Positions 56,412 through 64,000 of a stretch of 64,000 nt of DNA are shown here, in pieces. This stretch comes from an uncultured SAR116 cluster alpha proteobacterium (GTDB lineage Bacteria; Pseudomonadota; Alphaproteobacteria; Puniceispirillales; Puniceispirillaceae). The stretch is taken from NCBI GenBank assembly GCA_902578815.1, contig CACHEI010000010.1, positions 1-64,000 on the forward strand, in the 5' to 3' direction. Each line of letters begins with the position of its first letter. The first letter of the stretch is position 1. Made by a program: the position numbers and the translations under genes. The notes below the pieces were generated by a model, which searched no databases, had not been told where the DNA came from, and worked only from the letters and a program-made list of their open reading frames with translations.

Positions 56412-56774
56412 ATGAAAATGGATCTCGTGACATTGCTATCTCTGAAACTGACGACAAACCTTGTTGGAAGTGATGAACATGGCAACCGCTATTATGAAGA
56501 GCGGAAAGCCCGAATTGGTAAGCCGCCGCGCCGCTTTGTGCGCTACAATGGCATTGCCGAGGCTTCCAAGGTGCCGGCTGACTGGCATGGCTGGCTGCAT
56601 CATACAGAGGATACGCCACCACCTGCTGATGGCTATTACAAACATGAATGGCAGCAGGATCATTTGCCCAATCTGACTGGGACCAAATATGCGCACCGCC
56701 CAGCAGGCCATGTGCTGCGTGGCGGCAAGCGGGCGGCGGCAACAGGCGATTACGAACCCTGGTCACCAAGCTGA
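56412..56774 (+). CDS. NDUFA12-family NADH:ubiquinone oxidoreductase accessory protein
   Basis: A 120-residue homologue of mitochondrial complex I subunit NDUFA12 (B17.2), found almost only in Alphaproteobacteria outside eukaryotes. Signature parts are LVGSDEHGNRYYEER, RRFVRYNG, VPADWHGWLHH, HEWQQDHLPNLTGT and the C-terminal DYEPWSP. It sits on the peripheral arm of complex I or helps assembly. ATG 56412 is preferred, with AGAGG just upstream; ATG 56418 is an alternative. The mlaD and DUF2155 genes follow, a common alphaproteobacterial arrangement. Confidence 0.92.
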   Translation: MKMDLVTLLSLKLTTNLVGSDEHGNRYYEERKARIGKPPRRFVRYNGIAEASKVPADWHGWLHHTEDTPPPADGYYKHEWQQDHLPNLTGTKYAHRPAGHVLRGGKRAAATGDYEPWSPS

Positions 56775-56853
56775 GCTATGATGGCTCCAGGCATTTATGC
56801 GGGCCATGCGCTGGTCGGACAGGGCATTAATCTCTCAAGGATTTAGTAGAAAA

Positions 56854-57303
56854 ATGCAACGCAACACATTGGAATTTGTTATGGGAGCCATCGTTCTGTT
56901 GGCTGCTGTCGGATTTATGTCACTGGCCTATGAGGCCGCTGATCTGAAGGGTAGCGGTGGATATGAGATAATTGCCGAATTCGGCTCAACAGGTGGACTT
57001 TCAGCCGGCGATGATGTTCGTATTTCGGGTATCAAAGTGGGCCGGATTGTCCACCAGGAACTCGATCCCATTACCTATGCGGCGCGGATTGTCATTTCGC
57101 TTGACCCAGCAATTATGTTGCCGTCTGATACTAGCGCTAGGATCACCGCAGCCTCTCTGCTTGGCGGCAATTATTTGGAACTAATGCCGGGTGCCGATGA
57201 GACGATGATGGTTGCCGGTGACGTGATCTACGATACACGGGACCCAGTCAGCTTGACCGATCTTCTTGGCAAGGCGGTGTTTTCAGCAAGCGATGCACAG
57301 TAG
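56854..57303 (+). CDS. mlaD: MlaD-family lipid-transport substrate-binding protein
   Basis: An inner-membrane-anchored periplasmic protein of 149 residues. One N-terminal helix (about 8-26, FVMGAIVLLAAVGFMSLAY) is followed by the MCE domain (AEFGSTGGLSAGDDVRISGIKVGRI). MlaD forms a hexameric ring that binds phospholipid in the Mla retrograde or anterograde transport system. The other Mla genes are not here. ATG 56854 starts right before the helix. It overlaps the DUF2155 gene by 11 bases. Confidence 0.9.
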   Translation: MQRNTLEFVMGAIVLLAAVGFMSLAYEAADLKGSGGYEIIAEFGSTGGLSAGDDVRISGIKVGRIVHQELDPITYAARIVISLDPAIMLPSDTSARITAASLLGGNYLELMPGADETMMVAGDVIYDTRDPVSLTDLLGKAVFSASDAQ

Positions 57304-57685
57304 ATCTATCCTATACGCTGGTCTGACTGTCGTTGCAATAAAGCTATATGCGCTGACGCCAGCGAACGCCAGCTGGATCAACGGTACAGTTGCCCAACTC
57401 CAGGCGCTTGACAAGATCACTGCCCGAATTTCGACGCTGTCAGTGCCGATCGGCGAACCCATCCGATTTGGCACATTGAAAATTGTCATCCAGCGCTGCG
57501 CCTTCCGCCCTCCTGAGGAGCCACCAGAGAATGTTGCCTTTCTCGAGATAACTGACCGTGGACATGACCTTTCTGCGCCTCGCAGGCAGGTTTTTTCTGG
57601 CTGGATGTTCTCGTCCAGTCCCGCGGTGTCTGCGGTTGAACACCCCGTGTATGACATCACGCTACTTGATTGCATCATTGATTAA
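57293..57685 (+). CDS. DUF2155 family exported protein
   Basis: A 130-residue secreted protein. A signal peptide (about 1-26, ILYAGLTVVAIKLYALTPANA) precedes the DUF2155 core: AQLQALDKITARISTLSVPIG, FGTLKIVIQRC and a conserved VFSGWMFSSSPAVSAVEHPVYDITLLDC ending. Two Cys residues may form a disulfide. Function is unknown; it is restricted mainly to Alphaproteobacteria and often lies beside NDUFA12 and aat. ATG 57293 overlaps the mlaD stop. Confidence 0.85.
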   Translation: MHSRSILYAGLTVVAIKLYALTPANASWINGTVAQLQALDKITARISTLSVPIGEPIRFGTLKIVIQRCAFRPPEEPPENVAFLEITDRGHDLSAPRRQVFSGWMFSSSPAVSAVEHPVYDITLLDCIID

Positions 57686-57690
57686 CGCGG

Positions 57691-58374
57691 CTAATCGGCA
57701 CTCTGGATTGCTGCCAGCAACGCGGCAACCATTGGTTTGTGGGGTTCGTTGGGCAAAATGCTGGCATGGCTTGCAAGCGCCACTGCAAGGCGTCGCTGGA
57801 ATTGCTCACGTGGCATCTCAAAGACCCCGAACTGCTGCAAATGGTCGGTGGTAAATTGCGCATCAAGCATCTGGAAACCGCCTGCTCTCAGCCGCGCGAC
57901 AAGATTTACCAGCGCGACCTTTGATGCGTCTGTAGCACGTGAGAACATTGACTCACCAAAAAACGCAGAGCGCAAGGCCACTCCATAAAGGCCACCCACC
58001 AGTCTGTCGCCATCCCAGACCTCGATCGAATGGGCAAAACCTAGTTTATGCAGGGCGATATATAGGCGTTTAATGTCGTTGTTGATCCAGGTGTCCTCGC
58101 GGTTCGGGCGTGGCGCAGCACATTCGGCAATGACTGCGGAGAAATCCCTATCGATTGTCACGATGAATCGAGCCTGCTTCACAGTGCGGCGCAACCTCTT
58201 TGGAATGTGGAAACGCTGCCTAGATTCGCTGCCGACGGCGAGCGGTATCAGCGCCCGCTGTTCCGGGTCATAGAAATTGATATTGTTACTGCTGGCACTG
58301 TCCGCCATTGGAAAAACGCCAAGCGAATAGGCCTTGATTAGGGTTTCTGGAGAAAATGCGTAGCGTCTGGACAT
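57691..58374 (-). CDS. aat: Leucyl/phenylalanyl-tRNA-protein transferase
   Basis: A 227-residue enzyme that adds Leu or Phe to N-terminal Lys or Arg of proteins, creating N-degrons for ClpS/ClpAP. It shows FSPETLIKAYSLGVFPMADS, FYDPEQRALIPL, SIEVWDGDRLVGGLYGVALRSAFFGESMFS and DAQFTTDHLQQFGV. This connects logically to the clpS-clpA pair at 48 kb, which reads such degrons. It converges on the DUF2155 gene with five bases between the genes. Confidence 0.94.
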   Translation of the reverse strand: MSRRYAFSPETLIKAYSLGVFPMADSASSNNINFYDPEQRALIPLAVGSESRQRFHIPKRLRRTVKQARFIVTIDRDFSAVIAECAAPRPNREDTWINNDIKRLYIALHKLGFAHSIEVWDGDRLVGGLYGVALRSAFFGESMFSRATDASKVALVNLVARLRAGGFQMLDAQFTTDHLQQFGVFEMPREQFQRRLAVALASHASILPNEPHKPMVAALLAAIQSAD

Positions 58375-58419
58375 GGCTCTGCCCGCTTCTGCCGATGGTG
58401 GGTCACGCTGTCTAATGGT

Positions 58420-59763
58420 CTAGTCACTGGCCAGAAATTTCTCTTCAAGCCATCGGATATTATAGTTTCCATCAATGATGGCGTCGGCCTCCAACAGCCT
58501 TGCATGCAGTGCCAGTGTCGTTGGGATTGGTTCGACGATAAACTCCTGTATAGCGCGTTTCAGGCGGGCAAGGCAATGCGCACGATCATCACCATGAACC
58601 ACGAGCTTGGCAATTAGACTATCGTAATAGGGGGGCACAGAATAACCTGAATAAAGGCATGACTCGACCCGAATACCCGGGCCGCCGGCTGCGTGAAATG
58701 CTGTCACTTTGCCAGGTGTTGGCGTGAAGGTCTCGGGGTGCTCTGCATTGATTCGGCATTCGATGGCATGGCCTGTGAAAGTGACATCTTCTTGTGAGAA
58801 GGAAATTACCTCCCCAGCCGCGATGCGGATCTGCTCCCGAACCAGATCAACCCCAGTGATTGCCTCGGTAATCGGATGTTCAACTTGCAGCCGCGTGTTC
58901 ATTTCGATGAAGAAAAAATCACCATCCTTATAAAGAAATTCTATTGTGCCGACGCCAAGATACCCCATCTTGCGTGTAGCCTCGGCAGCAATGCCGCCAA
59001 TATCCGCGCGCTGGGTTGCAGATAGCGCGGGTGAGGGCGCTTCCTCAAACAGTTTCTGATGTCGGCGCTGGACTGAACATTCGCGTTCGCCAAGATGCAC
59101 TACATTGCCATGCTGGTCAGCGATAACCTGCACCTCGATATGGCGGGGATGGCTAAGATAGCGTTCCAGATAGACCGTATCATCACCAAAGGCTGCTTTT
59201 GCTTCGGACCTCGCTGAGCCGAAGGCCTCGGCCAAATCAGCAGCTGTTTCAGCCACTTTCATACCGCGACCCCCGCCACCGGATGCGGCCTTGACCAGAA
59301 GCGGGTAGCCGATGGTTTTACCTAGCTCTTCCGCGTCCTCGATAGTGTGAACGCTACCCGGAGAGCCTGGCACCAGCGGCAGGCCGGCATTGTTGGCGGT
59401 GATTTTCGCCTCAACTTTATCACCCATAGACCGGATATGCCTCGTTTCTGGACCGATAAAGGTCAAGCCATGGGCCTTAACAATCTCCGCAAAATCGGCA
59501 TTCTCGGAAAGAAAGCCGACGCCCGGGTGCACCGCATCAGCGCCTGTTATACTGGCCGCTGCTAGAATCGAGGGGATGTTCAGATAGGAGTCGGCACTGG
59601 TCGGAGGGCCAATACAGACAGATTCATCAGCGAGACGCACCGGCATCGAGTCAGCGTCTGCCGTCGAATGGACGATGACACTTGAGATGCCCATTTCCTT
59701 ACAGGCGCGTAAAACACGAAGCGCGACGTCACCCCGATTTGCGATAAGAATTTTATTAAACAT
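58420..59763 (-). CDS. accC: Acetyl-CoA carboxylase, biotin carboxylase subunit
   Basis: A 447-residue ATP-grasp enzyme that carboxylates the biotin of AccB with bicarbonate. It starts [26 protein letters not shown] and has the ATP-binding KAASGGGGRGMKVAE (about 158-172), RECSVQRRHQKLFEEAPSP and the metal-binding FIEMNTRLQVEHPITE. The start overlaps the accB stop by one base (TAATG). Operon order is aroQ-accB-accC on the minus strand. Confidence 0.96.
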   Translation of the reverse strand: MFNKILIANRGDVALRVLRACKEMGISSVIVHSTADADSMPVRLADESVCIGPPTSADSYLNIPSILAAASITGADAVHPGVGFLSENADFAEIVKAHGLTFIGPETRHIRSMGDKVEAKITANNAGLPLVPGSPGSVHTIEDAEELGKTIGYPLLVKAASGGGGRGMKVAETAADLAEAFGSARSEAKAAFGDDTVYLERYLSHPRHIEVQVIADQHGNVVHLGERECSVQRRHQKLFEEAPSPALSATQRADIGGIAAEATRKMGYLGVGTIEFLYKDGDFFFIEMNTRLQVEHPITEAITGVDLVREQIRIAAGEVISFSQEDVTFTGHAIECRINAEHPETFTPTPGKVTAFHAAGGPGIRVESCLYSGYSVPPYYDSLIAKLVVHGDDRAHCLARLKRAIQEFIVEPIPTTLALHARLLEADAIIDGNYNIRWLEEKFLASD

Positions 59764-60245
59764 TATTCGATCACAACTAACACTTCGCCGAATTCGATTG
59801 GTTGGGCATTTTTCACCAAAACTTTGGAAACGGTTCCATCCGTGGGCGCCGTGATCGGATTCATCACCTTCATCGCCTCAACAATCAGCAAAGTCTGGCC
59901 CTTCTTGACCGCGCTTCCTTCCTCGATAAAAGCTGCTGCACCAGGTTCGGGCGAGGTGTAAGCAGTGCCAACCATTGGTGATGTAACCGCGCCAGGATGG
60001 GCTCTGAGATCAGTGGCGCTGTCGTTGATGGACACAGCCGGGGCAGCCTGTAACGTAGCGTGTGCGGGAGCAACTGACGGCGTCATGTCCGTGGCAGGTG
60101 CTGCCCGAAACACACGCGACAGCCGGATAGCCAAATCATCCGTCTCAAATTCCAGTTCAGCAAGATCGGCATCATCCAGAATGTCGGCAAGAGCCTTGAC
60201 CAGCGCAGTGTTGGGTTCAACGGATTTTTTCGGTGCTTTTGCCAT
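59763..60245 (-). CDS. accB: Biotin carboxyl carrier protein of acetyl-CoA carboxylase
   Basis: A 160-residue carrier. The N-terminal part (about 15-50, [21 protein letters not shown]) mediates assembly, followed by a Pro/Ala-rich linker. The biotinyl domain is at about 85-160, with the biotinylated Lys in [10 protein letters not shown] (about 127). ATG 60245 is chosen because the longer frame overlaps aroQ. It is four bases from the aroQ stop and coupled to accC. Confidence 0.95.
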   Translation of the reverse strand: MAKAPKKSVEPNTALVKALADILDDADLAELEFETDDLAIRLSRVFRAAPATDMTPSVAPAHATLQAAPAVSINDSATDLRAHPGAVTSPMVGTAYTSPEPGAAAFIEEGSAVKKGQTLLIVEAMKVMNPITAPTDGTVSKVLVKNAQPIEFGEVLVVIE

Positions 60246-60249
60246 AGTC

Positions 60250-60699
60250 TCAGGACTCCTCTTGCATCTCGGCAATTGCGTTGATGGCTATCGTGTATGA
60301 ACTTGCGCCAAAGCCAATAATCGCACCGTTTGCAATTGCAGTGATCAGCGACGTATGGCGGAAGTTCTCACGGGCATGAATGTTCGACAGATGAACCTCA
60401 ATCACACCTCCCGTAAACAGTGCCAGCGCATCACGAAGCGCAACAGAAGTGTGTGTAAGGCCGGCACCATTGACGATGATCCAATCGAATTTGTTGCAGG
60501 CTGCCTGAATAGTGTCGATCAGAATTGCCTCGGAATTTGACTGCATCCATTCCATGGTAAAGCCTAGCTTCGTGGATATAGCGAGGCATTTTTCGCGAAT
60601 AGCGTCAAGCGTTAGAACCCCGTAGGTCTCCGGTTCACGCGACCCTAGCATATTCAAGTTGGGACCATTCACCACCAAAATTTTTACTTTGTCTGCCAT
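60250..60699 (-). CDS. aroQ: 3-dehydroquinate dehydratase, type II
   Basis: A dodecameric type II dehydroquinase of 149 residues in the shikimate pathway. It has [21 protein letters not shown] with the catalytic Tyr, then [19 protein letters not shown] and [18 protein letters not shown]-like [15 protein letters not shown] 60699 is preferred to 60708 as it gives the common MADKVKILV start. It is followed closely by accB-accC, the usual alphaproteobacterial order. Confidence 0.95.
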   Translation of the reverse strand: MADKVKILVVNGPNLNMLGSREPETYGVLTLDAIREKCLAISTKLGFTMEWMQSNSEAILIDTIQAACNKFDWIIVNGAGLTHTSVALRDALALFTGGVIEVHLSNIHARENFRHTSLITAIANGAIIGFGASSYTIAINAIAEMQEES

Positions 60700-60758
60700 C
60701 GGCCTCACTCTATCACTTTTTTCTTACGGAATACCAGCGCCTGCCGTGTGGTCTGCTG

Positions 60759-61472
60759 TTATCCGCTTCTCGCCCGTTCTTCGGCGATCAGACGGCGCAA
60801 TTCTTCACCACTGATAGCACCTGGAATGATAGTCGAGCCAATGATCAGCCCAGGTGTTCCGGAAATCTTCAATTGCTCGGCGGACATGCGTGTGCGGTTG
60901 ATCACTGTGGCAGTTTCGTCGCTGCGCATGTCTTGTTGAAGTCGGTCAACGTCTGCACCGGCATTACGCGCCGCCGCCAGAATTGTGTCTATCGAAATGG
61001 CACCGGGATTGGTCATCATGGTGGCATGATATTGTGGAAAAACACCTTGCTTCTGGGTGGCGATTGCCGCCTGCGCTGCGACAAGTGATGATTGCGACAG
61101 GATTGGAAACTCCTTGATCACGACGCGAATATCATCGTCCCCGGTCAGCACTTCTTGGATAGGTCCGAACATACGTTTGCAATAACCGCAATTATAATCG
61201 CTGAATTCATAGATCACTAGCGAGCCATCCGGGTTGCCAAGAACCGGATCGCCCTCGGTCATTTCCAGAAATGCCAGCGCCGCCAGTTTCTGTTCCCTTT
61301 CCTCGCGCTCAGCCAATCGCTGCAGAGCATCGCGGATCACCCCGGGGTTCTCCTCGATGTAAATGCGTATCATCTCATCCAGCTTAGCCTTGTCGACTGA
61401 TGTGAGATCAGCCTGCACAGAGGAGATCAGGCCTATTATCATCAACGCAAATAATCCACAAATTCGAAGCAT
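60759..61472 (-). CDS. DsbA family (Com1-like) periplasmic thiol-disulfide protein
   Basis: A 237-residue exported thioredoxin-fold protein. A signal peptide (about 1-20, ICGLFALMIIGLISSVQA) is followed by a helical leader region and the active site CGYC in EFSDYNCGYCKRM. The cis-Pro loop is in SGTPGLI near residue 204. It resembles the DsbA/BdbD/ScsC class and probably oxidises or isomerises disulfides. ATG 61472 is selected because AGGAGCTCTGCG precedes it; the frame to 61565 would place 31 residues before the signal. Confidence 0.88.
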   Translation of the reverse strand: MLRICGLFALMIIGLISSVQADLTSVDKAKLDEMIRIYIEENPGVIRDALQRLAEREEREQKLAALAFLEMTEGDPVLGNPDGSLVIYEFSDYNCGYCKRMFGPIQEVLTGDDDIRVVIKEFPILSQSSLVAAQAAIATQKQGVFPQYHATMMTNPGAISIDTILAAARNAGADVDRLQQDMRSDETATVINRTRMSAEQLKISGTPGLIIGSTIIPGAISGEELRRLIAEERARSG

Positions 61473-61595
61473 CGCAGAGCTCCTCTTGACCGGTGCGACC
61501 GTTTCATAGTTGATCGCGTTATAGCAACCGCAGCCAGCTTTGCCTAGCGGCAGTATCACCGCCAATAATTTGCCGTGCCATGTTGGTAATTTCCA

Positions 61596-62993
61596 TCAGT
61601 TTTTTGGTTCGTAGCGGTAGATAATGTCGTTGGCATGATTGCGCAGCGCATCGGAAAGATCACCACGCCTAAGTGTGCGTTTGGCGAGCTGCACAGCGCG
61701 TATGGTGTCACCTTGTAAAATGGCCTCATCCGCCAGGCTGAGGTCTGCGTGGTTGATTTGTCCGGCTTTACCATAGGCAATGCCAAGCTGCCGGTGCAGG
61801 AAGGCCCATTTGGGCTCACCCGTTCGGGCTTTGCTGATCACCTCGATGGCGCGTGGCAGGCGGGTCCTATCGCCTGTCGCAATCAGTGCGCGCCCTAGCA
61901 GCAACTCAATTTGTGGGCTGCTAGGCCTCAGGCTAATCGCTGTCTCATAGGCTACGGCTGCGGCAGAGGGTTGCGCCATCGACATCAGAATATCGCCCCG
62001 GAATTCATGGTAAAAGGGATCCTGCGGCTGCGTTTCAATCAGACTGTTGATGCGCTTTAGTGCGCTATTTAGATCGCCGCGACGAAAAGCGGCGATGGCG
62101 TGGGCATAGGTCTGTAGATCGGGGTTGAGACCCTGCCCATTACTGCCCAGAACCGTCTGTGGGCGTTCTGTCCAGGCATAGAGCTTGGTTTTGATCCGAC
62201 GGAATTTTTCTGCCAGCTCAGTTGATGGTTTTGTGTCACTGTGTGGCGAGCTGTTAACATGGTCTTGGTAGGTCTGTAGACGCTGCGCTGTCCCGGGGTG
62301 GGTCGAGTAATATTGAGATTGACGAGATTTGGGAAGGGCGCGCTGGCGCGACATCCGAGCCATCATGTCGCGCAGCCCCGTGGCAGAAATACCGGCATCA
62401 TCGAGGAATGCCAGACCAAGTTCATCAGCAATTGCCTCGTTCCGGCGGACCGATGACAGTATATTGCGGTTCGCGCGGTCGGTGCCACCCACCAAAACGC
62501 CAGCTGCCGCGTCACCATGGCCACCGACAGCGATCGCTGCCGCGGTGATGGTCGCCAGCGCGGCAGCGGTTCCAGCCCGGTCCAGCGCCTCGTCAATCTG
62601 CTGCACATGTCCAGCCTTGAGATGTGCCAGCTCATGCGCCAACACCCCCAGAAACATTAATGAATCCTCAGCACTCTCGATCAGGCCGGAGTGAACGTAG
62701 ATCGTTCGCCTACTCTGTACAAAGGCATTGACCCTGTTATCAAGGATGATCCGGACATCAATTTCCCCCGGGGCAAAACCCGCCACATCAATCAGGGGCG
62801 CGATCAGATCGTCGATACCAGCCTCTATTTCGGTGTCGCGGATCATATTTGCCTGCGTGGGAAGGGTAGTGGTGAAACAAAAAAGTATGGCAATAGCGCT
62901 CAGAACTATCCGTATCAGGGTGGCGCGGATTTGTTTTGACGAACCTGCGGGCTGACTATTGGAAGCCTGAAGGTAGAAAGCCAGTATGTTCAA
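61596..62993 (-). CDS. M48 family zinc metalloprotease with TPR repeats (BepA-like)
   Basis: A 465-residue periplasmic protease. A signal or anchor lies near residues 27-48. The zinc site is HELAH (about 119-123) with the third ligand Glu in NEAIADELGL. The C-terminal half (about 290-450) contains tetratricopeptide repeats (AIAAFRRGDLNSALKRIN, YETAISLRPSSPQIELL, LGIAYGKAGQINHADLSLADEAI). BepA-like proteins survey outer-membrane protein assembly at the BAM and Lpt complexes; this role is inferred from architecture. It is divergent from the aminotransferase gene. Confidence 0.88.
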   Translation of the reverse strand: MNILAFYLQASNSQPAGSSKQIRATLIRIVLSAIAILFCFTTTLPTQANMIRDTEIEAGIDDLIAPLIDVAGFAPGEIDVRIILDNRVNAFVQSRRTIYVHSGLIESAEDSLMFLGVLAHELAHLKAGHVQQIDEALDRAGTAAALATITAAAIAVGGHGDAAAGVLVGGTDRANRNILSSVRRNEAIADELGLAFLDDAGISATGLRDMMARMSRQRALPKSRQSQYYSTHPGTAQRLQTYQDHVNSSPHSDTKPSTELAEKFRRIKTKLYAWTERPQTVLGSNGQGLNPDLQTYAHAIAAFRRGDLNSALKRINSLIETQPQDPFYHEFRGDILMSMAQPSAAAVAYETAISLRPSSPQIELLLGRALIATGDRTRLPRAIEVISKARTGEPKWAFLHRQLGIAYGKAGQINHADLSLADEAILQGDTIRAVQLAKRTLRRGDLSDALRNHANDIIYRYEPKN

Positions 62994-63193
62994 GACATCA
63001 TCCCCTTTATGATCTTAGGCCTCTGTAAATCTAACATGCTGTAACATATCGGGCTCACCCTGTTTTCGCCAGCCCATCAATCTGGCAGACTGTGGTCTTT
63101 TCAGTCGGACTTTGCTAAACCCAAATAACTGTTCTGTTGCGCCGCTTGGTGGTGTCTTTACATTTTGCTGATAAGATCGAGGTGGCACTTCAG

Positions 63194-64000
63194 ATGGCCC
63201 TAAAAGTTTCGACGACGAGCCGAATTCCCCCTTTTTTGGCGATGGAGATGATGAACGCAACGCGTGACCTTGAGGCCTCCGGTGCCAATCTGGTGCATCT
63301 GGAAATTGGCCAGCCCTCATCGCCGCCACCGCCTGCCGTTCTGCAGGCGTTGTCGAAATCACTTGGCACCACCCAGACACATAGCTACTCGGTGGCCTTT
63401 GGCGAGATGCCCTTACGTCGGCGTATTGCGGCGCATTACGCGGATTGGTATGGCTGTCGTCCTGATCCTGCCAATATTGCGGTGACGCTTGGCTCATCCC
63501 TTGGCTTTGCGCTGGCATTTCTGGGCGCATTTGACCGGGGCGACCGGATTGCTCTCGCCAATCCGGGCTATCCTGCTTATCGTAACTTGATGAAGGCGCT
63601 TGGCCTAGAGCCCGTGCTGCTGCCCTCACGCGTGGCTGAAGGGTGGGTGCCACAGCTTGAAGCATTGGCAAGTGGGGGCCATCTGCCCGATGGGTTGCTG
63701 CTGGCCAGTCCAGCGAACCCAACCGGTGTGGTAATGAGCGATGCTGACGTGGAGTATGTCTGCCGCTGGTGTGACGCCAATGGCGTGCGTCTTATTATGG
63801 ATGAGATTTATCATGGCTTGACCTTTGATACGCGGCCGACATCAGCCTTGCTGCATAGCGATACTGCAATCGTGGTTAATTCTTTTTCAAAATATTTCTG
63901 CATGACTGGCTGGCGGCTTGGTTGGATGATCTTGCCAGATGATTTACTAGAAATCACTGAACGCCTGGCTCAGAACCTTTATATTGGGCCATCGCGCCCG
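63194..64000 (+). CDS. PLP-dependent class I/II aminotransferase, truncated by the window edge
   Basis: The frame starts at ATG 63194 (GAGGTGG about 10 bases upstream) and is still open at the last base, giving 269 residues. It has VHLEIGQPSSPPP, YSVAFGEMPLRRRIAAHY, GSSLGFALAFLGAF, ANPGYPAYRN, LLASPANPTGVVMS and DEIYHGLTF. The PLP Lys is in NSFSKYFCMTGWRLGW. This is a fold type I aminotransferase of the aspartate/aromatic family; the substrate cannot be assigned. The C-terminal third lies outside the window. Confidence 0.88.
   Translation, partial: MALKVSTTSRIPPFLAMEMMNATRDLEASGANLVHLEIGQPSSPPPPAVLQALSKSLGTTQTHSYSVAFGEMPLRRRIAAHYADWYGCRPDPANIAVTLGSSLGFALAFLGAFDRGDRIALANPGYPAYRNLMKALGLEPVLLPSRVAEGWVPQLEALASGGHLPDGLLLASPANPTGVVMSDADVEYVCRWCDANGVRLIMDEIYHGLTFDTRPTSALLHSDTAIVVNSFSKYFCMTGWRLGWMILPDDLLEITERLAQNLYIGPSRP

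Noticed and set aside
1-64000. tRNA, rRNA, CRISPR arrays, insertion sequences or prophage
   Set aside because: No T-loop-like or anticodon-arm pattern in the gaps, no regularly spaced repeats, and no transposase or integrase frame was found.

Overview
The window looks like chromosome of an alphaproteobacterium, most probably a marine, SAR116-like (Puniceispirillales-type) lineage. The class is well supported by DUF1491, an SDHAF4/DUF1674 tail, an NDUFA12-type complex I protein, a SUV3-like helicase, DUF2155, the conserved runs xseB-ispA-dxs-tlyA, pdxH/fabI-aroC and aroQ-accB-accC, ccmABCD beside an aconitase gene, and a direct-repeat SOS box of the GTTC-N7-GTTC type. The SAR116-like placement is inference from gene content (AcnB-type aconitase, B12-dependent ribonucleotide reductase, methylated-amine catabolism). 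I see no rRNA, tRNA, insertion sequence, prophage or CRISPR array.

Layout. 0-2.2 kb: housekeeping genes (SDHAF4 tail, DUF1491, dusA, yciB). 2.3-8.1 kb: a corrinoid methyl-transfer cluster on the + strand (corrinoid protein, a decayed DUF1638 gene, a small 'virulence factor' family protein, a MetF-like reductase, a methyltetrahydrofolate methyltransferase and a [2Fe-2S]/ASKHA corrinoid activator). 8.1-13.8 kb: ccmABCD, divergent from acnB. 13.9-18.9 kb: SUV3-like helicase, S4 protein, TerB-like protein, fdxA, carD. 19-24.4 kb: pip, xseB, ispA, dxs, tlyA. 24.4-27.9 kb: fabI-aroC, a glycine-zipper protein and pdxH. 28.1-37.6 kb: a methylamine locus with a dimethylglycine-dehydrogenase-like flavoprotein and a non-pyrrolysine MttB-family methyltransferase, convergent with soxBDAG. 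38-39.3 kb: an M20 amidohydrolase. 39.5-45.6 kb: the SOS mutagenesis cassette imuA-imuB-dnaE2. 46-52 kb: a D,D-carboxypeptidase with a SPOR domain, clpS-clpA, a FemAB-like acyltransferase and a RidA protein. 52.3-55.9 kb: nrdJ. 56.4-64 kb: NDUFA12, mlaD, DUF2155, aat, accC, accB, aroQ, a DsbA-like protein, an M48 protease with TPRs, and the start of a class I aminotransferase cut by the window edge.

How the genes work together. The two one-carbon loci, about 20 kb apart, together make an almost complete route from a quaternary amine such as glycine betaine to glycine. The MttB-family enzyme would demethylate the substrate onto the corrinoid protein, the methyltransferase would pass the methyl to tetrahydrofolate, and the MetF-like enzyme would oxidise methyl-THF. 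The dimethylglycine-dehydrogenase-like protein and SoxBDAG would remove the last two methyl groups as methylene-THF. The ASKHA protein would reactivate oxidised cobalamin. NrdJ adds a second B12-dependent function. The substrate of the MttB-family enzyme cannot be fixed from sequence.

The most unusual points are the multiply broken DUF1638 gene inside an otherwise intact corrinoid cluster; Arg/Gly-rich tails shared by three proteins of the pathway; an AcnB-type aconitase where related bacteria usually carry acnA; and a perfect 10-bp stem in the soxB leader.
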